Source of the DNA: Nannobrachium achirus
Lineage: Eukaryota > Chordata > Actinopteri > Myctophiformes > Myctophidae
DNA length: 64,000 nt
Assembly: GCA_963921795.1 (NCBI GenBank)
Contig: OY997653.1
Span: 19,980,346-20,044,345 of the forward strand
Direction: 5' to 3'
Shown in pieces: positions 47,001-57,819 of this stretch. How positions within the stretch are numbered: the stretch's first letter is position 1; the number at the start of each line of letters is the position of its first letter. The translations under genes were made by a program, and so were the position numbers. The notes under the pieces are model-generated. The model saw only the letters and a program-made list of their open reading frames with translations. It was not told where the DNA came from and ran no database searches.

Positions 47001-47433
47001 ATATGGCATTCGGAGATTGTGGAATAGTTGTCTGGTTACGCGAGACTAGTCCCATGAGGCCTTGCATTACAATTATGGGCATCGCTTCCTGCTGACAGTC
47101 ATTCAATTCATTTATGAACAAAGAACAATTATGAAAGTGAAAATAGACGATCTACAGTACAAGCTGATTGTGAGCTTATTTTTGTACGCCACAACTGTAA
47201 AACAAATAACACAAGGTTAAGGGGTTAAGCATGCTAATCGAGTAGATTATAAGAAATATTACGGTAGAGTATTTACATTTGTTATACACTATATAAGGAA
47301 GAGATCATATTTATTTATGTAAATAAAAGCTTACTTCTTGATTATTCCGTAATAATATATAAAAAAAAAAAATCAACAATAGATGTTAAAATATTTACAC
47401 TTGGATTCTCTTCACAAATGAACCGAGATTTAT

Positions 47434-47500
<67 letters not shown>

Positions 47501-49692
47501 GCGTGTGCGCGCGTGTGTGCGTGTGTGTGCGCGTGCGTGCGCGTGCATGCATGTGTGATTGTGTGCGTATGTGCGTGCGTGGCTGTACTACATATAGCAC
47601 CATTTTCCAGTTCTCCACAACGAGTATAAACATCAGCTGATTGATTACGAGACAGAATACTGCTTCTCTGCCACAGCCAGGTTCCTGGCCATGCCCGTCT
47701 CATGCCAGGCGTCGCCCCGGCACTGCATCAGCACTCCGCAGGGTACGTGTCTCACTGTACTTCCATGGGACTGTAAACTTTCAGTTTCTCTTTCTTTTTT
47801 TGATCGTTAATCTAGATCAGAGGTAGGCAACCTTAGGCACGGGTGCCAACATTGGCACACTGGAATAAGTGTGAGAGAGAGGATTTAAACGTGGTCAATT
47901 ACATTAAGTCATCCAATATGCAGCAAATTACAATCTTGCATATCTTGCCCCTCAAAATATGTCTGAATTTTTGTGGGGTGTCATTAAAATGAATGTTGAC
48001 ATGGCACACTGACTAGATACTAAATAAAAATATGACACTTCATTTCAAAAAGGTTGCTGACCCCTGATCTAGATTGTGTCTAAATAGGAGAGAAAGCCAG
48101 AGACGGTTTCTATTATGTGGGTGAGACTTTCTTTAACTAACCATATTCTGAGGGGAGCATGTTACGACCCTTGGAGTCTAGGGGTAAGAATCGCAGAGCA
48201 TTGGCCAAATAATAGTAGATCTACAAGCTCACAAAGCGTCGCAGTGCGACAGTCGTAACTCAAGTCCAGTATAAGACAACAGATCATTCTAAAAGCTGGA
48301 CATTCAAAAGATGTGAAAACACAGTAGCTATGTTATAATTTCTCACTCTAGCGCATTCTCACAACAGTGCTATACAGCAGGGATAATCAAATAGTGGGAC
48401 CTGTGGGCCACATTACAAAAATGGCAAGGGGCCTGGGGCCAGTTGAATCTTTACATGAGATGGTAAAATGAAAGCGAAAGCATCCGTCCATTTTGGGTTA
48501 ATCAACATTTCGGTGCTTGCTGAGGCTCATCTTTGCTGCTGCTCTGAATAAGTGCACACAGTTTTATGTAATAGCAATGCCAATGCAATTAGGCTAAAGA
48601 TAAGATAAAAACTTCATTTGGTCTGAGAAAAAATATAGTTTACTTTTTATTTATTGATTGGTTGATTGGTGGGCCAGTCAAAATTGTGCCACGGGCCGGA
48701 ACTGACCCGCGGGCCTGAGTTTGAGTATCACTGCTTTACAGTATAGTGTTATATAGCGCTCAATGTGAACAGCCCTTTACTCGGAAATTATCCGACTGAG
48801 AATTCTGGGTTTGGTGGGGCCCCCTGGCCCAGCTGCATATACTGTATCATCTAATAATAATAATAATAATAGCTAATTATGTCAATAGCTGAAGTTGTGT
48901 TTTAACATTTTCACTATCATTAATTTGCGCCGTACAACATATAAATCTAGTAATTTACACATTCTTGTTTCTTTCTCATCTTGTTTGTTTTGTGGTCCTG
49001 TATTAACCCATTTAGGCCTGGACCTATTTAAAAATAGCAGATATACAATCTGCTATTATAGAAAAATCGAGATTTCTTAGCAAATCTGTTGAATATATAT
49101 TTTTAAAAGCAAACATTTGTAACTCAAATCCGCGGCCAATTACTTGCAATTTTGGGGGTCCTTGACATGAAAAAGTTTGAGAACCCCTGATTTAGAAGAA
49201 GGATTTAGAAGACATTTATAGAATCGGGGAAAAAAAGTTCAAAGACTTGACATGATTTTTCAAAAATAGCAGATCTACAAGCTCACGTAGATCACACGCG
49301 AGCACAGCGCGGCACCGAGTGCTGCGCTGTGAGCTTGTATATCTGATAGTTTTAATAGAAGAATAAAATAATGGTTAAAGTAATAATGCGTAATAATGCG
49401 TTCCCGGCCTAAATGTACATTAGGACATACAGGGTATGTTTAACTTATAAACTCTTTCTGATCACCTCTCATCTTTGCCTTCACATTTGCTATGCCCCCT
49501 CCTCCAGACCCTCTGATTGGCCTGCTGCACAGGGTGGTTGTGGGTATTGTGGTTCCGTCAGTGTGCGTGTGTATGCTGGTGGTGACCGGCTACTTTCTCT
49601 ACCGCTCTGTGAGGGGGACGGACCACAAGCCGCCCCGCGTTCTGTTGGTATGTCGCACCCATGCACGCACACACGCACACACGCACGCACGT

Positions 49693-49750
<58 letters not shown>

Positions 49751-52125
49751 CCTATATAATGCTGCGCACATATATTATATATCATTTGTAAAATACCCAG
49801 CATAGCATTTAGGAAGGCATAACCTTCCCTAGCCTTCATTACCCGCCTCCTATGCCTCTCCAGACCTTGAAAGTTGCACTTTCACCAGTTTCAAGGTAAT
49901 GAAAATGCCCCCCTTTCCACTGAACGCAGCATTCAAGAGAATTACTTTTCCAAACTCCCCTGAACGGGAAATGCATCATTTTATGCTGAAAGAATTGCAT
50001 CTCCACTACTGGCTTGAATCTTGATTAAAGCATACTTAGTTGAGTGCCACATCACACACCGAAAATAGCCGATCTCCCAGATCACAACGCATCGCAGCGC
50101 GACGCGTTGTGAGCTTGGAGATCGGCTATTTTCGGCACTTTTACCAAAGTACCCTTTTCGAGATTTCAGCCCCTGCCCTTCTAACACTCTCTGCACGTCC
50201 CTGCCCCCACCCCAGGACATGACCTCTCTGCCACCGCTGACCTTCGACCCGGAGAACCCAAAGCTCCTTCCCCTGACCGTCAACAACAAGCATCTGTCCG
50301 TCAGCAGCACCAGCCTGTCCTACCCCACCCTGACCCAGCGGCACCACCCAAACCCCGCCCTCCCCGACCTGCTGAGCTACGCCCCCCAGGGGCCCTCCAC
50401 CCCCCAGGAGATGGAGGAGGAGGAGCCCCGTCATCACCCACGCTGGGAGAACCACGTAGTTCTCCACCCCGAGCCCGCCTTGGACTACGGATTCGTCGGG
50501 GCAGACGAGGCCATCGCTCCGGGCGGCGGGGAGGAAAGCGGAAGAGAAGAAGAGGGGGGGAGCGGGGAGGAGGAGAGGAGAGATGGAGGGAGCAGGGAGG
50601 AGGCCGGAGAAGGAGAAGATGACGACGTGGGGAGCAAGGGACGCGAGAGGGAAGAGGCCAGAGGCCAGGCTGAGCGCCGCCCCGGTCCGACTTACGCTCC
50701 TCAGACGACAGAGCTGCATCTCGCGCACTCGCTGACGCACTCGGGCACGCGCCCGCCTCAGCCGCACGTGGGCGCGGAGGACTGCGCGCTGCTGGGAGCG
50801 CACGGCCTGTACGTCGCAAGAGAGCGTCTCGAAGGAGGGACGGACGGAGGTATATTCGTCAAGAGAGACCCTCGCACGGGACAGTTCCGCATCGCGCTGC
50901 CGAGGCAAACGGGCGACGACGGAGGGACGGACAATGACGCGGCGGGAGCGGCGGCGCGTGGGAGAGGCACCGGAGCGAGGGAGGAGGGGACGCGGGGAGA
51001 GGAGAGAGAGACGCTTCGTTCCCCGTACGCCCTGCAGTGCAGCGAGGGCAGGCCCGCCCTCCGGCAGCTCCGCGCCGGCCAATGGGGCGACAGCCCGGTC
51101 GACTACGCCGTGCTGACATTGGCCGACGAGCGGGAAGTGAAAGAGACGGAGGAGGTAGTACATACGTGCATATTTACAGATGCATAACTTGCATAATAGT
51201 CCATGGAGAAGCTGCCACTGATTTGGGAAGTGGGTGCTTAGCTCTAGGTACAACTGAACTCAAGGATCCACAAAAGTGGAAAAAGCAGCACACCAAAATG
51301 AAAATGCAAGACAGGCTCAGATGCAGTGTTCCATTTTAATCTGAACGCTGACGCGTTTCGGCACGAAGCCTTCTTCAGAACTCTGAACTCTTTTGTGGAT
51401 CCTTGAGTTCAGTTGCATAATAGTCCATTTCCCATTCTTCGGTATTAATTAATCTGTTTGAAAAATGCATTTTCAAACATTTGCAAAAATAGTGGAAATA
51501 GACTTTTTAAATTTCTTTTGGAATTATTAAATATGGCCCATTTTGGCCAGAGTACATTATTCATTTTTGATTATTCGTTAAAGTTATTTGCCATATATAT
51601 TCTGGGCCCGATTTTTGTAAAGAGTAATTATATTATTCATTGATATATTTCAATTAAAAACCCCAATAAAAACCCCTCTTCAGACCTTAGCCCATCCCTG
51701 ACCCTGATACGTATAATTCTAGGGGTCCTTGACATGAAAAAGGGGGTCCTTGACATAGAAACGTGTTTTTTTTCAAAAACCTTAGAAGGATTTAGAAGAC
51801 ACTTACAGAATCGTGTCAAAAATATTCAAAGACTTACACAAATATTCTCCAAATATTCCCCCAACTCTAGGATGAGGAGGGAACCAACCGTGTGGACTGG
51901 GATCCTGAGACTGGCAGGCTGATGGTGGTGCCACGGATGGAGGAGACGGAGATGGTGGAGGAAGAGAGGGGGGCCAGACTGGAGAGTGTGTTGGTGAGAC
52001 AAGCCTCCGGGGTGGAGGAGGAAGAGGAGGAGGAGGAGGTGAAGAGGAGGCGGGAGGAGGAGGAGGAGGGGGAGACGGACGCGCTGATGAGCAGGTGGAG
52101 CCTGAAGGTCCACATGGACCAGTAG
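35642..52125 (+). CDS. il20ra: Interleukin-20 receptor subunit alpha (class II cytokine receptor, crfb8 type)
   Basis: Single-pass plasma-membrane receptor chain expected to bind IL-20-family cytokines with a beta chain and signal through JAK1/STAT3. Eight coding exons total 2052 nt (683 residues), with all phases consistent. It has a signal peptide (residues 1-20), two fibronectin-III domains (about 27-225) with the D1 pair CQYIGRSWC and D2 pair around SCQASPRHC, one membrane helix (about 245-268), then a long tail. The near-C-terminal [10 protein letters not shown] closely matches VDWDPQTGRL of mammalian IL20RA, which decides the assignment over IL22RA1 or other crfb genes. The tail is longer than the 553-residue human protein suggests because of Glu/Gly/Arg-rich low-complexity stretches in exons 7 and 8. 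N-glycosylation sequons include NETG, NHTQ, NVSV and NQTH. Confidence 0.9.
36875..37090. mobile_element. Family A repeat, half copy
   Basis: Starts CAGTGGTTTTCAACCTG and stops at GTGAAAAT, exactly where the palindrome would begin. Confidence 0.7.
37621..37985. mobile_element. Family A repeat with palindrome
   Basis: Starts CAGTGGTTCTCAACC; palindrome at 37738-37811; ends in the shared GTTGCACATTAAGTTAA motif. Confidence 0.8.
38926..38996. repeat. Degenerate core palindrome copy
   Basis: Outer arms TAGTGAAAATATT and GATATTTTCACTA; the interior is AT-rich and decayed. Confidence 0.65.
39000..40680. other. il20ra intron 1, no exon seen
   Basis: AT-rich; a family B-like fragment at 39720-39905 and TTTCAAAAA-rich repeat edges. 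ORFs here match nothing known to me. Confidence 0.5.
40731..40854 (+). CDS. il20ra: il20ra exon 2, first half of FnIII D1
   Basis: Encodes [20 protein letters not shown] and FLVQYA, phase 2, donor GTAAGT. Strong pyrimidine-rich acceptor. A decayed copy lies at 42258-42357. Confidence 0.92.
41478..41750 (-). mobile_element. tRNA-derived SINE sharing its 3' tail with a LINE
   Basis: On the minus strand it begins GGGGCGGCATAGCTCAGGGG, with a B box AGTTCGAATCC, and ends in a tail with CTATATAAATGCACC. Flanked by CCTTCCTTA at 41469-41477 and 41751-41759. Confidence 0.88.
42258..42357 (+). pseudogene. Decayed duplicate of il20ra exon 2 inside intron 2
   Basis: About 100 bp closely matching 40759-40854, including the codons for RNV and WRPGNDT. 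It has an (AC)n expansion, a frameshift leading to TAG, and the donor GTAAGT changed to TTCAGC, so it cannot serve as an exon. Confidence 0.85.
43367..43575 (+). CDS. il20ra: il20ra exon 3, second half of D1
   Basis: Encodes [40 protein letters not shown] and [16 protein letters not shown]; phase 1, donor GTAAGT. Confidence 0.93.
44790..45175. repeat. Unclassified stretch carrying a CTCF-type motif
   Basis: Moderately GC-rich compared with its AT-rich flanks; contains CCACTAGGTGGCGC at 45054-45067. Repeat status is a guess from its texture. Confidence 0.4.
45345..45400. repeat. Core palindrome copy (family A fragment)
   Basis: GTGAAAATAGTCAATCTAC arm and GTGCTTGTAGATCGTCTG arm, followed by family A sequence to about 45555. 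Confidence 0.75.
45916..46094 (+). CDS. il20ra: il20ra exon 4, first half of D2
   Basis: Encodes [20 protein letters not shown] through [15 protein letters not shown]; phase 0, donor GTAGGT. The GPP start is typical of D2 in class II receptors. Confidence 0.92.
46156..46599. mobile_element. hAT-like element hosting a nested family C element
   Basis: Ends CAGGGTTCCCCAAT and TTGGGGAACCCTG; perfect 8-bp target duplication CACTACAG (46148-46155, 46600-46607). Family C insert at about 46264-46493. Lies 60 bp after the il20ra exon 4 donor. Confidence 0.9.
46350..46405. repeat. Core palindrome copy, short (family C)
   Basis: TAGTGAAAACAGCAGATC arm and inverse with the GC tip deleted. Confidence 0.88.
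47435..47585. repeat. (TG)n and variants, il20ra intron 4
   Basis: TG array degrading into GCGTGTGC-type units, close to the exon 5 acceptor. Other il20ra tracts: 41032-41086 and 49659-49749. Confidence 0.95.
47598..47742 (+). CDS. il20ra: il20ra exon 5, second half of D2
   Basis: Encodes [40 protein letters not shown] and RHCISTPQ; phase 1, donor GTACGT. The acceptor lies about 50 bp after a (TG)n array. Confidence 0.9.
47818..48066. mobile_element. hAT-like element, 249 bp
   Basis: Ends CAGAGGTAGGCAACC and GGTTGCTGACCCCTG; perfect 8-bp duplication ATCTAGAT (47810-47817, 48067-48074). No central palindrome. Confidence 0.9.
48378..48733. mobile_element. hAT-like element
   Basis: Ends CAGGGATAATCAAA and TTTGAGTATCACTG, flanked by CTATACAG and CTTTACAG (7 of 8 matching). 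Confidence 0.75.
49260..49352. repeat. Core palindrome copy (family B)
   Basis: Arms AAAATAGCAGATCTACAAGC and inverse, with a longer tip containing GCGCGGCACCGAGTGCTGCG. Confidence 0.85.
49508..49647 (+). CDS. il20ra: il20ra exon 6, transmembrane helix
   Basis: Encodes a hydrophobic run including [20 protein letters not shown], then basic [16 protein letters not shown]; phase 0, donor GTATGT. Confidence 0.92.
49866..50203. mobile_element. Family G repeat with palindrome, abutting il20ra exon 7
   Basis: Aligns with 60655-60985; both contain the palindrome, here at 50059-50135, and end TCTCTGCACGTCCCTG. It stops 12 bp before the exon 7 acceptor AG. Confidence 0.85.
50216..51154 (+). CDS. il20ra: il20ra exon 7, main cytoplasmic tail
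   Basis: Encodes [30 protein letters not shown], and a long Glu/Gly/Arg-rich low-complexity stretch (about 50520-50680 and 50930-51020). Phase 0, donor GTAGTA. CpG-rich relative to the surroundings. Acceptor signals derive partly from a transposon (49866-50203). Confidence 0.92.
51247..51416. mobile_element. Short inverted-end element in il20ra intron 7
   Basis: Ends CAACTGAACTCAAGGATCCA and its inverse, 27 nt each. Contains ACGCGTTTCGGCACGAAGCC; a similar CGAAACGCGTCC motif occurs at 21435. Confidence 0.75.
51871..52125 (+). CDS. il20ra: il20ra exon 8, C-terminus and stop
   Basis: Encodes [20 protein letters not shown], a poly-Glu stretch, and ends KVHMDQ followed by TAG at 52123-52125. 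Confidence 0.92.
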   Translation, partial: DEEGTNRVDWDPETGRLMVVPRMEETEMVEEERGARLESVLVRQASGVEEEEEEEEVKRRREEEEEGETDALMSRWSLKVHMDQ

Positions 52126-52261
52126 AGCTAGGACTTCTCAAAGCGGGTTCCGTGATGCAAGACACGTCTAGGGGGTGGGATGCAGAATACTTTGATAATA
52201 TTTGGAATTTGTCACTTCAGTTTAAGGGGAAACTAGGTAACTTTTAAGCCAATTCTTTTTA

Positions 52262-52512
52262 TATATTGTCGTGGTCGGGTGAAAACCTTGTATGTCCAAA
52301 ACCGTTTAAAAATGATCTAAACTAGTGAAAATAGCTGATCTACAAGCACACAACGCCTCGCACCGCGAGGCGTTGTGTGCTTGTAGATCTGCTATTTTCA
52401 CTCGTTTTGTGCGACAGTCTTGTGTGATGAAGCAGGGCTTTGCTTTACGAAAAAACGTTCAAATTTGAAACTTGGAGATACGAGGTTTCTGCCCGACAGT
52501 GACGATATATGT
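52262..52512. mobile_element. Family C repeat with near-perfect palindrome, downstream of il20ra
   Basis: Ends TATTGTCGTGGTCGGGTG and CCCGACAGTGACGATATA (inverted), with AACCTTGTATGTCC inside. The palindrome 52324-52402 has 38-nt arms, a 3-nt loop and one internal mismatch. Other family C copies: 22828-23092, 46264-46493, 54216-54553, 27583-27760, 1138-1320 and fragments near 7190-7291 and 28843. Confidence 0.85.
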
Positions 52513-52701
52513 GTGTATACATATTTTAGCAGTCTCTATCAGCCACTACATTGTCATTCCGGGGTGTTTCCTTGCAGAAAGACACATCCCTCTGGCTGTA
52601 TTTTGGTTCTGTTCCACTGTTTATGTCGACATTCTACTGCTTATGTTGACATTCATCCCTTGGAGGGAGGTTTTTGTCAGGGGGAGCTTGACAGAGCTCT
52701 T

Positions 52702-52780
52702 AATGGACCAATCCCCAATCACATACACACCCATTGTAACAGTTACAATGGGTGTGTATGTGATTGGGGATTGGTCCATT
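52702..52780. repeat. Perfect palindrome, 39-bp arms, 1-nt spacer
   Basis: Arms 52702-52740 and 52742-52780 are exact reverse complements with only A between. About 580 bp after the il20ra stop codon. Confidence 0.95.
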
Positions 52781-52856
52781 GCTCCCTCTGGTTTGAATCG
52801 GGACTTGAAACTGTCAGGGGAGGGAGGGGGAGAGCCTAACAGTGGACGGAAGGGGG

Positions 52857-53220
52857 CTAGTCCTAGTTGGGCGGTGTCCCAGTTGGGCGGTGCAGCGATA
52901 AGGCGGTGGGGGAGCCTTTCCAACAGACTGTAAAGCAAGCGATCTTCATCCCATTCATGCGTTTATCGTGCCCTTGCCCAGGCCTTACGGTTTAGGGAGC
53001 GCCTCGGGCGCGAAGAGCAGGACCAAGGTCAGCTGGCCTTCGCGCCACTTGCAATGTCGTGGACAATAACTGTGACATATAACCATTGTATTGCTCATCA
53101 AATTTTCGGGTTAGGGAAATCAATGGGGTCTCATAGCTGTACGCTTGCCGCCTAACGCTACACCGCCGCCCAACTGGGACACTGCCCAACTGGGACACCG
53201 CCCAACTGGGATTTTCCCGA
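52857..53220. mobile_element. Inverted-end element with GTTGGGCGGTG subrepeats
   Basis: Left end carries two CCAGTTGGGCGGTG-type units; the right end carries three inverted CCGCCCAACTGGGA-type units. Confidence 0.75.
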
Positions 53221-54365
53221 CGGAAGGCTGATCCAAAGATTTGGGCCAGCCACGGAGAAAGCTTTTTGCCTTTTTTGGCCTTTGGGACTTTGAGAAGCCT
53301 CTGGTCAGAAGACCTCAGTGGCCTGGTGCTGTCAGGGGGCCCAGTATCAGCAACGTAGGCGTGGTGCTATAGTCCATTTTTAAAAACAACCAGAAGGATT
53401 TTAAGTGGTGAGATGGGTGGGCCTTCTTGAACCGACACCATGGGGAGGGGGAGGGGGTGTTTTACTCTCCCTAAACAGTAGCATCCTTCCGTGTTCATTT
53501 AACTGCCAGTTAAGTTGACACTGAGGATGGTTGTAGCTAGCAGCTATAGATATAAAAAGCTAGATACCTCATTTGTCATTGGAGCGACGGGTCTGCTTGT
53601 CATCCATAAAAAGAGAGGGATCGCTGCCAGTCAAAATGACTACTGGCCACTACTGGTACAAAAAGACCCTGCCTCTAACTGGCATACCAACTTCCGTTTC
53701 TGTGACGCACGTGGAAGCGATGCATGCGGAAGCGATGCAGAATATGCCCCAGAGCCGAAGGAGGCATCTTCCTTTCTATGTCGATGGTAGCAACTACCTT
53801 GTTACATTTTAACATACCGGTACGTATGCACTTCTACCTGAGCAACAACATGGACCAAATGGACCCTTGCACATGGACAGGTCTGTAACTCCATACGAGT
53901 GCAAGTTGGAAGCAAATGGGTAAAGGGTGCATTTGGTTCCATGTGTACACACTCAAGAGTTCTGGGTCTCTGTGCGTGCTAAACTGGGGGTCCTTGAAAT
54001 GAGTCATGATGTTTGACCACCATTGGTGTACGCAAACCAAATGATGATTGACCATTTTAAATTAGAGCTCTTAATAGCAATTACACAAAACACTTATACC
54101 TCTGTATTTTTGTATTATTTTTTCTGTCTTTACAATAAGCTTTAAACAGATTTTTGAACAAAGAGCCCTCTGCAGTGTACAGAACAATGCACTTCACATA
54201 CTTTATATCCTCACAGTCTGTCGGGTGGAAACCTCGATCAAAAGGTATAATTTTTCTAATGGATCCAAATATTATTTAGTCACCAGATAGCTTGTTAATA
54301 CGTTTCATTTGTTCAGTCACTATAAAAGCCACAGACACACACATAACCACTTTCGGTTTCTTCCA

Positions 54366-54433
54366 CAAATAGCAAACATTGCAGATTGTCACAAGTCACA
54401 ATACGTTGTGAGCTTGCAGATCGGCTATTTTTG
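54366..54433. repeat. Core palindrome copy (family C)
   Basis: Left arm degenerate, right arm GAGCTTGCAGATCGGCTATT; flanked by family C ends. Confidence 0.75.
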
Positions 54434-55350
54434 CTGCCTTTGTGTGACACTCTAGCCTAGTATGTCAATGTAGGACATTAATTAATGACAAAACATAAAA
54501 AAGTTTGAGATACGAAGAAACAAGGTTTCCGCCCGACAGCTACAATATCCAACTGTATTTGACGTATTCATGCTTTTATGATACTTTGTGATATTAATTG
54601 ACTGTTCATGCCTGTATATTCCTGTTGGTGTTTTATAACCGGGGAATGCAGGGTCAACTGTCTATTGTTTTATCTTGTTCCATGTGATTGTGAACGTCGT
54701 AAATTGTTGCTTCTGTAATTTGCTCCTATTGTGATTTTTTTTTTTTAAACAATAGAAAAGGTGAAAGCACTAGTGCAGAAGGCCAGAAGGTTGTCTTTTG
54801 GGGATAAATTGGAGAGAATTGTGTGATTTTATTGTCCTTTCTCTTTCTGTCCGGTGGTGGTAATACACTTTATATGGTGCTGAGCCAATAAACAAATAAT
54901 CATTATAAATGTAGAACAAATCGTAAAGAAACACTGGAGACACGTGAAGGTGCTCTATGTCAGTGGCTCTCAATGTGAGGTCCTGGAAACCCCCTAGGGG
55001 TCCTTGTGGGGGTTCCAACTTCCAGGGGGTCCCCAGTTAAATGATTGATACTTACTGTAAGAACAAAATGGAGCCGTATCACAGTCTGTAACTCTGGGAG
55101 TGTACAAATGGAACCAAATCCCTTTACGGGTCCACTTGGTTCCATTTGTACACTCCCAGAGTTAGTAACACTATAGTGTTTATTAGACGATGGGGAAATC
55201 CTATATAGCACTTTATCCTGAATGCTCTTAACTCATCAGAGGTTTTCCTTAATAGAATAGTTATCTGACACAGTTATTGTTCTTTTTTTTATTTCTATGT
55301 GTATTTTCTGAAACCAGATGCATACTTCATCATACAGTGCTGTCGAGTGT

Positions 55351-55413
55351 CGAAGCTCACAGTCACAGCGCATTGTGTGTGGCGTGTTATGATCGTGTAG
55401 ATCGGCTATTTTC
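55351..55413. repeat. Core palindrome copy, degenerate left arm
   Basis: Right arm GTGTAGATCGGCTATTTTC is clear; the left arm keeps only GAAGCTCACAG. Confidence 0.65.
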
Positions 55414-55419
55414 TGCATG

Positions 55420-56950
55420 TGATAGTGTCTTACGATGAGAGTATAAATGATCAAGAATTTGTATATTTCTTTAAATTATTTTTGTTATTTTTATAAGTGT
55501 AATAATAAAAGCTACATTTATATAGTGCTTTTCTAAGTACCCAAATTTGCTTTATATAAGGAAAGAATAAGTAGCCTAGTTTATGTGTGGGTTCTCCAGA
55601 GAAATGTATGAACAAATTCCAGACCGCTACCAAACCTTTGGCATTTGAAAAATGGTTTATTGTTATTTGACATGGTCAAGGTTAAAACTCTGAGAAGCTG
55701 TATGACACATAATTAAAAATACATTTTATGTTCAATAATGCTGTGTGTAATTACTTGTTTATTACTATGAGATCACCTCATTTGATTTGAATCAAAACCC
55801 CACAATCTGCCTGCCTGTAGTTCTTTAATTAGTTCTTGGATGTTCCATGACCTTGCATTCCTTACATCTGGTCAAGTTAACAAGTGGGTGAATTGCATCT
55901 AAAGCAGGGTTTCTCAAAGTGGGTGCTGTGGCAACCTAGGGTGCTGTGATGCATGTCCAGTGGTGCCGCAGGATACTTTGATAATATTTGGAATTTATCC
56001 CTACTATCACCTCAGTTTAACCACATAAAGGAGTAGTTCAACCCCAAAATGACCTTTTTTTTCTTCTATTGATAACTCACAACATGGACTAGGAGACTTG
56101 AGGTCAATAATATTTTGAGCTTGTGAGCTTGTAGATCTGCTATTTTTTGGTGAATGTTCCCATGCACCAGAATAGGGATGCTGGGGTTCAAGTGGTTAAA
56201 TGTCAATTATGAAGTTATGTTCAATCTGTTGGAATGGAAACTAATATTCTCTGAAGTTGTCCTCATGACATACTGTATATTAGGTGGAAAGATTTACATT
56301 TTACGTACCATATTATGACATCAGTGTAAGGTTCTACAGTAACACATGTAATTCTGGGGTGCCGTGGATGAAAAGGTTATTTACAGGGATGACTTGAGCC
56401 CAAAAAAGTTTGAGAACCACTGATCTAAAGAGCATAAACAATAATCCATTGAAAACAGTTCATGTTGGCTATGTAGGCTATAGGTATTATAGTATCACAA
56501 CTAATTTGAAAGGCTTCTAAATGCCTTAATGGCCTAAACTAATTGAGTTAGTTAGTTGAGTTGGGTTACAAAGCTGAGGCTATTATTGGAAATCAATACA
56601 ATGACAACAACAACTGTGCCTGTGCGCCAAGCTGTGTTTGTTTGACTCTGAAAAATGTCCATACTATTATAATATTATAGTAGGCCAATATGGAGATGTT
56701 CCATATTGGCCTAGAGTTTCAGAGTCAAACATATAAACTATAGAACGGCTGGTTATCCATATGGGCATAAAAGGGTATGTCAGATGTCATATAGACATCA
56801 TAGGACTTTCATATAATGAGTAAGCATGTTTAGGCTCTCACAGCATATCTCCACATACAGTACATGGATCTCCATAAATGGGTAACTGGTCCGATATATA
56901 TCACTGGCCAGATGGCCAAGAAGGCGTCTTACTTGTATTATAATCTCCTG
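55420..56950. other. Intergenic stretch, il20ra to ehd3
   Basis: AT-rich; a hAT-like pair of ends (TTTCTCAAAGTGGGTGCTG at 55910 and AAAAGTTTGAGAACCACTG at 56404) brackets 55910-56420. No gene seen. Confidence 0.5.
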
Positions 56951-56952
56951 AG

Positions 56953-56955
<3 letters not shown>

Positions 56956-56983
<28 letters not shown>

Positions 56984-56993
56984 GCAGACAGAC

Positions 56994-57061
<68 letters not shown>
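56956..57061. repeat. (GACA)n tetranucleotide array
   Basis: About 26 units of GACA with two variants, intergenic. Confidence 0.96.
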
Positions 57062-57062
<1 letters not shown>

Positions 57063-57819
57063 TGTGTATATACAGTATAGGCCTCGCCTTGTCATGGTAT
57101 TTTCTTTTGCTGTCTGAAAAATCGTGATGCTGGGTCTAATCCTCAAGAAAAACTAAATTACCCCCATAACATCTACATGTTAAAAGGCAGCATTATGTTC
57201 TTTTAACACAACTCCAAATCATCCATATTCCATGTACTCAAATGTTAAATGTTTATAATGTAACAGTGAAACAGCCTGCCATTGATCCATATTTATAAAA
57301 TAATTCATAAGCCTTAAAGACACCACGCAAAATAGGCAAATAAGGCAATATGATAATAATCTGTCGTGTTTCAAATTCTTGAATTTTTAACTTAATTCAG
57401 CACTGTGTGTTTCAAGTTTCAATTGTCCAACATGTGGCCCTTCACTCACTTTATCAATATGGCCCCCTGGAAAGAGATGTTGCCCACCCTGCCCTGGTCA
57501 AGTTGCTCCCTTACTATTACTTTCTTATGACAGTAGCCTATATCTATGGTTGCTGCTCCTACATTGTACCACCGCTAGAGGGTACCATATCCTTCCTCAT
57601 GTACGGCCATACTAGTGGTCTGCTGGTCCTTGCATTCATTCATCATCTCTCTCTCTCCAGACTCCTCATCCAACATGGCGGCGCCGATGCACAGTCAGAC
57701 GCCATCCATCCTGCATCCATCCCCCTCTGTATCAAGTAACTAAGTATATTTACTCGGGTAGGCTAGAAGAACTGTACTCGAGTACCACGTTTTCTTCCAT
57801 CACTGGGGTGGGGCTTCGT
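57062..57819. other. Intergenic stretch, no gene
   Basis: The open frame at 57407-57739 contains repeat-like ATGTGGCCCTTCACTCACTT and no recognisable domain. Confidence 0.5.

Noticed and set aside
50141-51253. 370-residue open frame on the minus strand
   Set aside because: It is the antisense shadow of il20ra exon 7, kept open by GC-rich codons.
57407-57739. 110-residue open frame
   Set aside because: No recognisable domain, no splice support, and repeat-like sequence inside.
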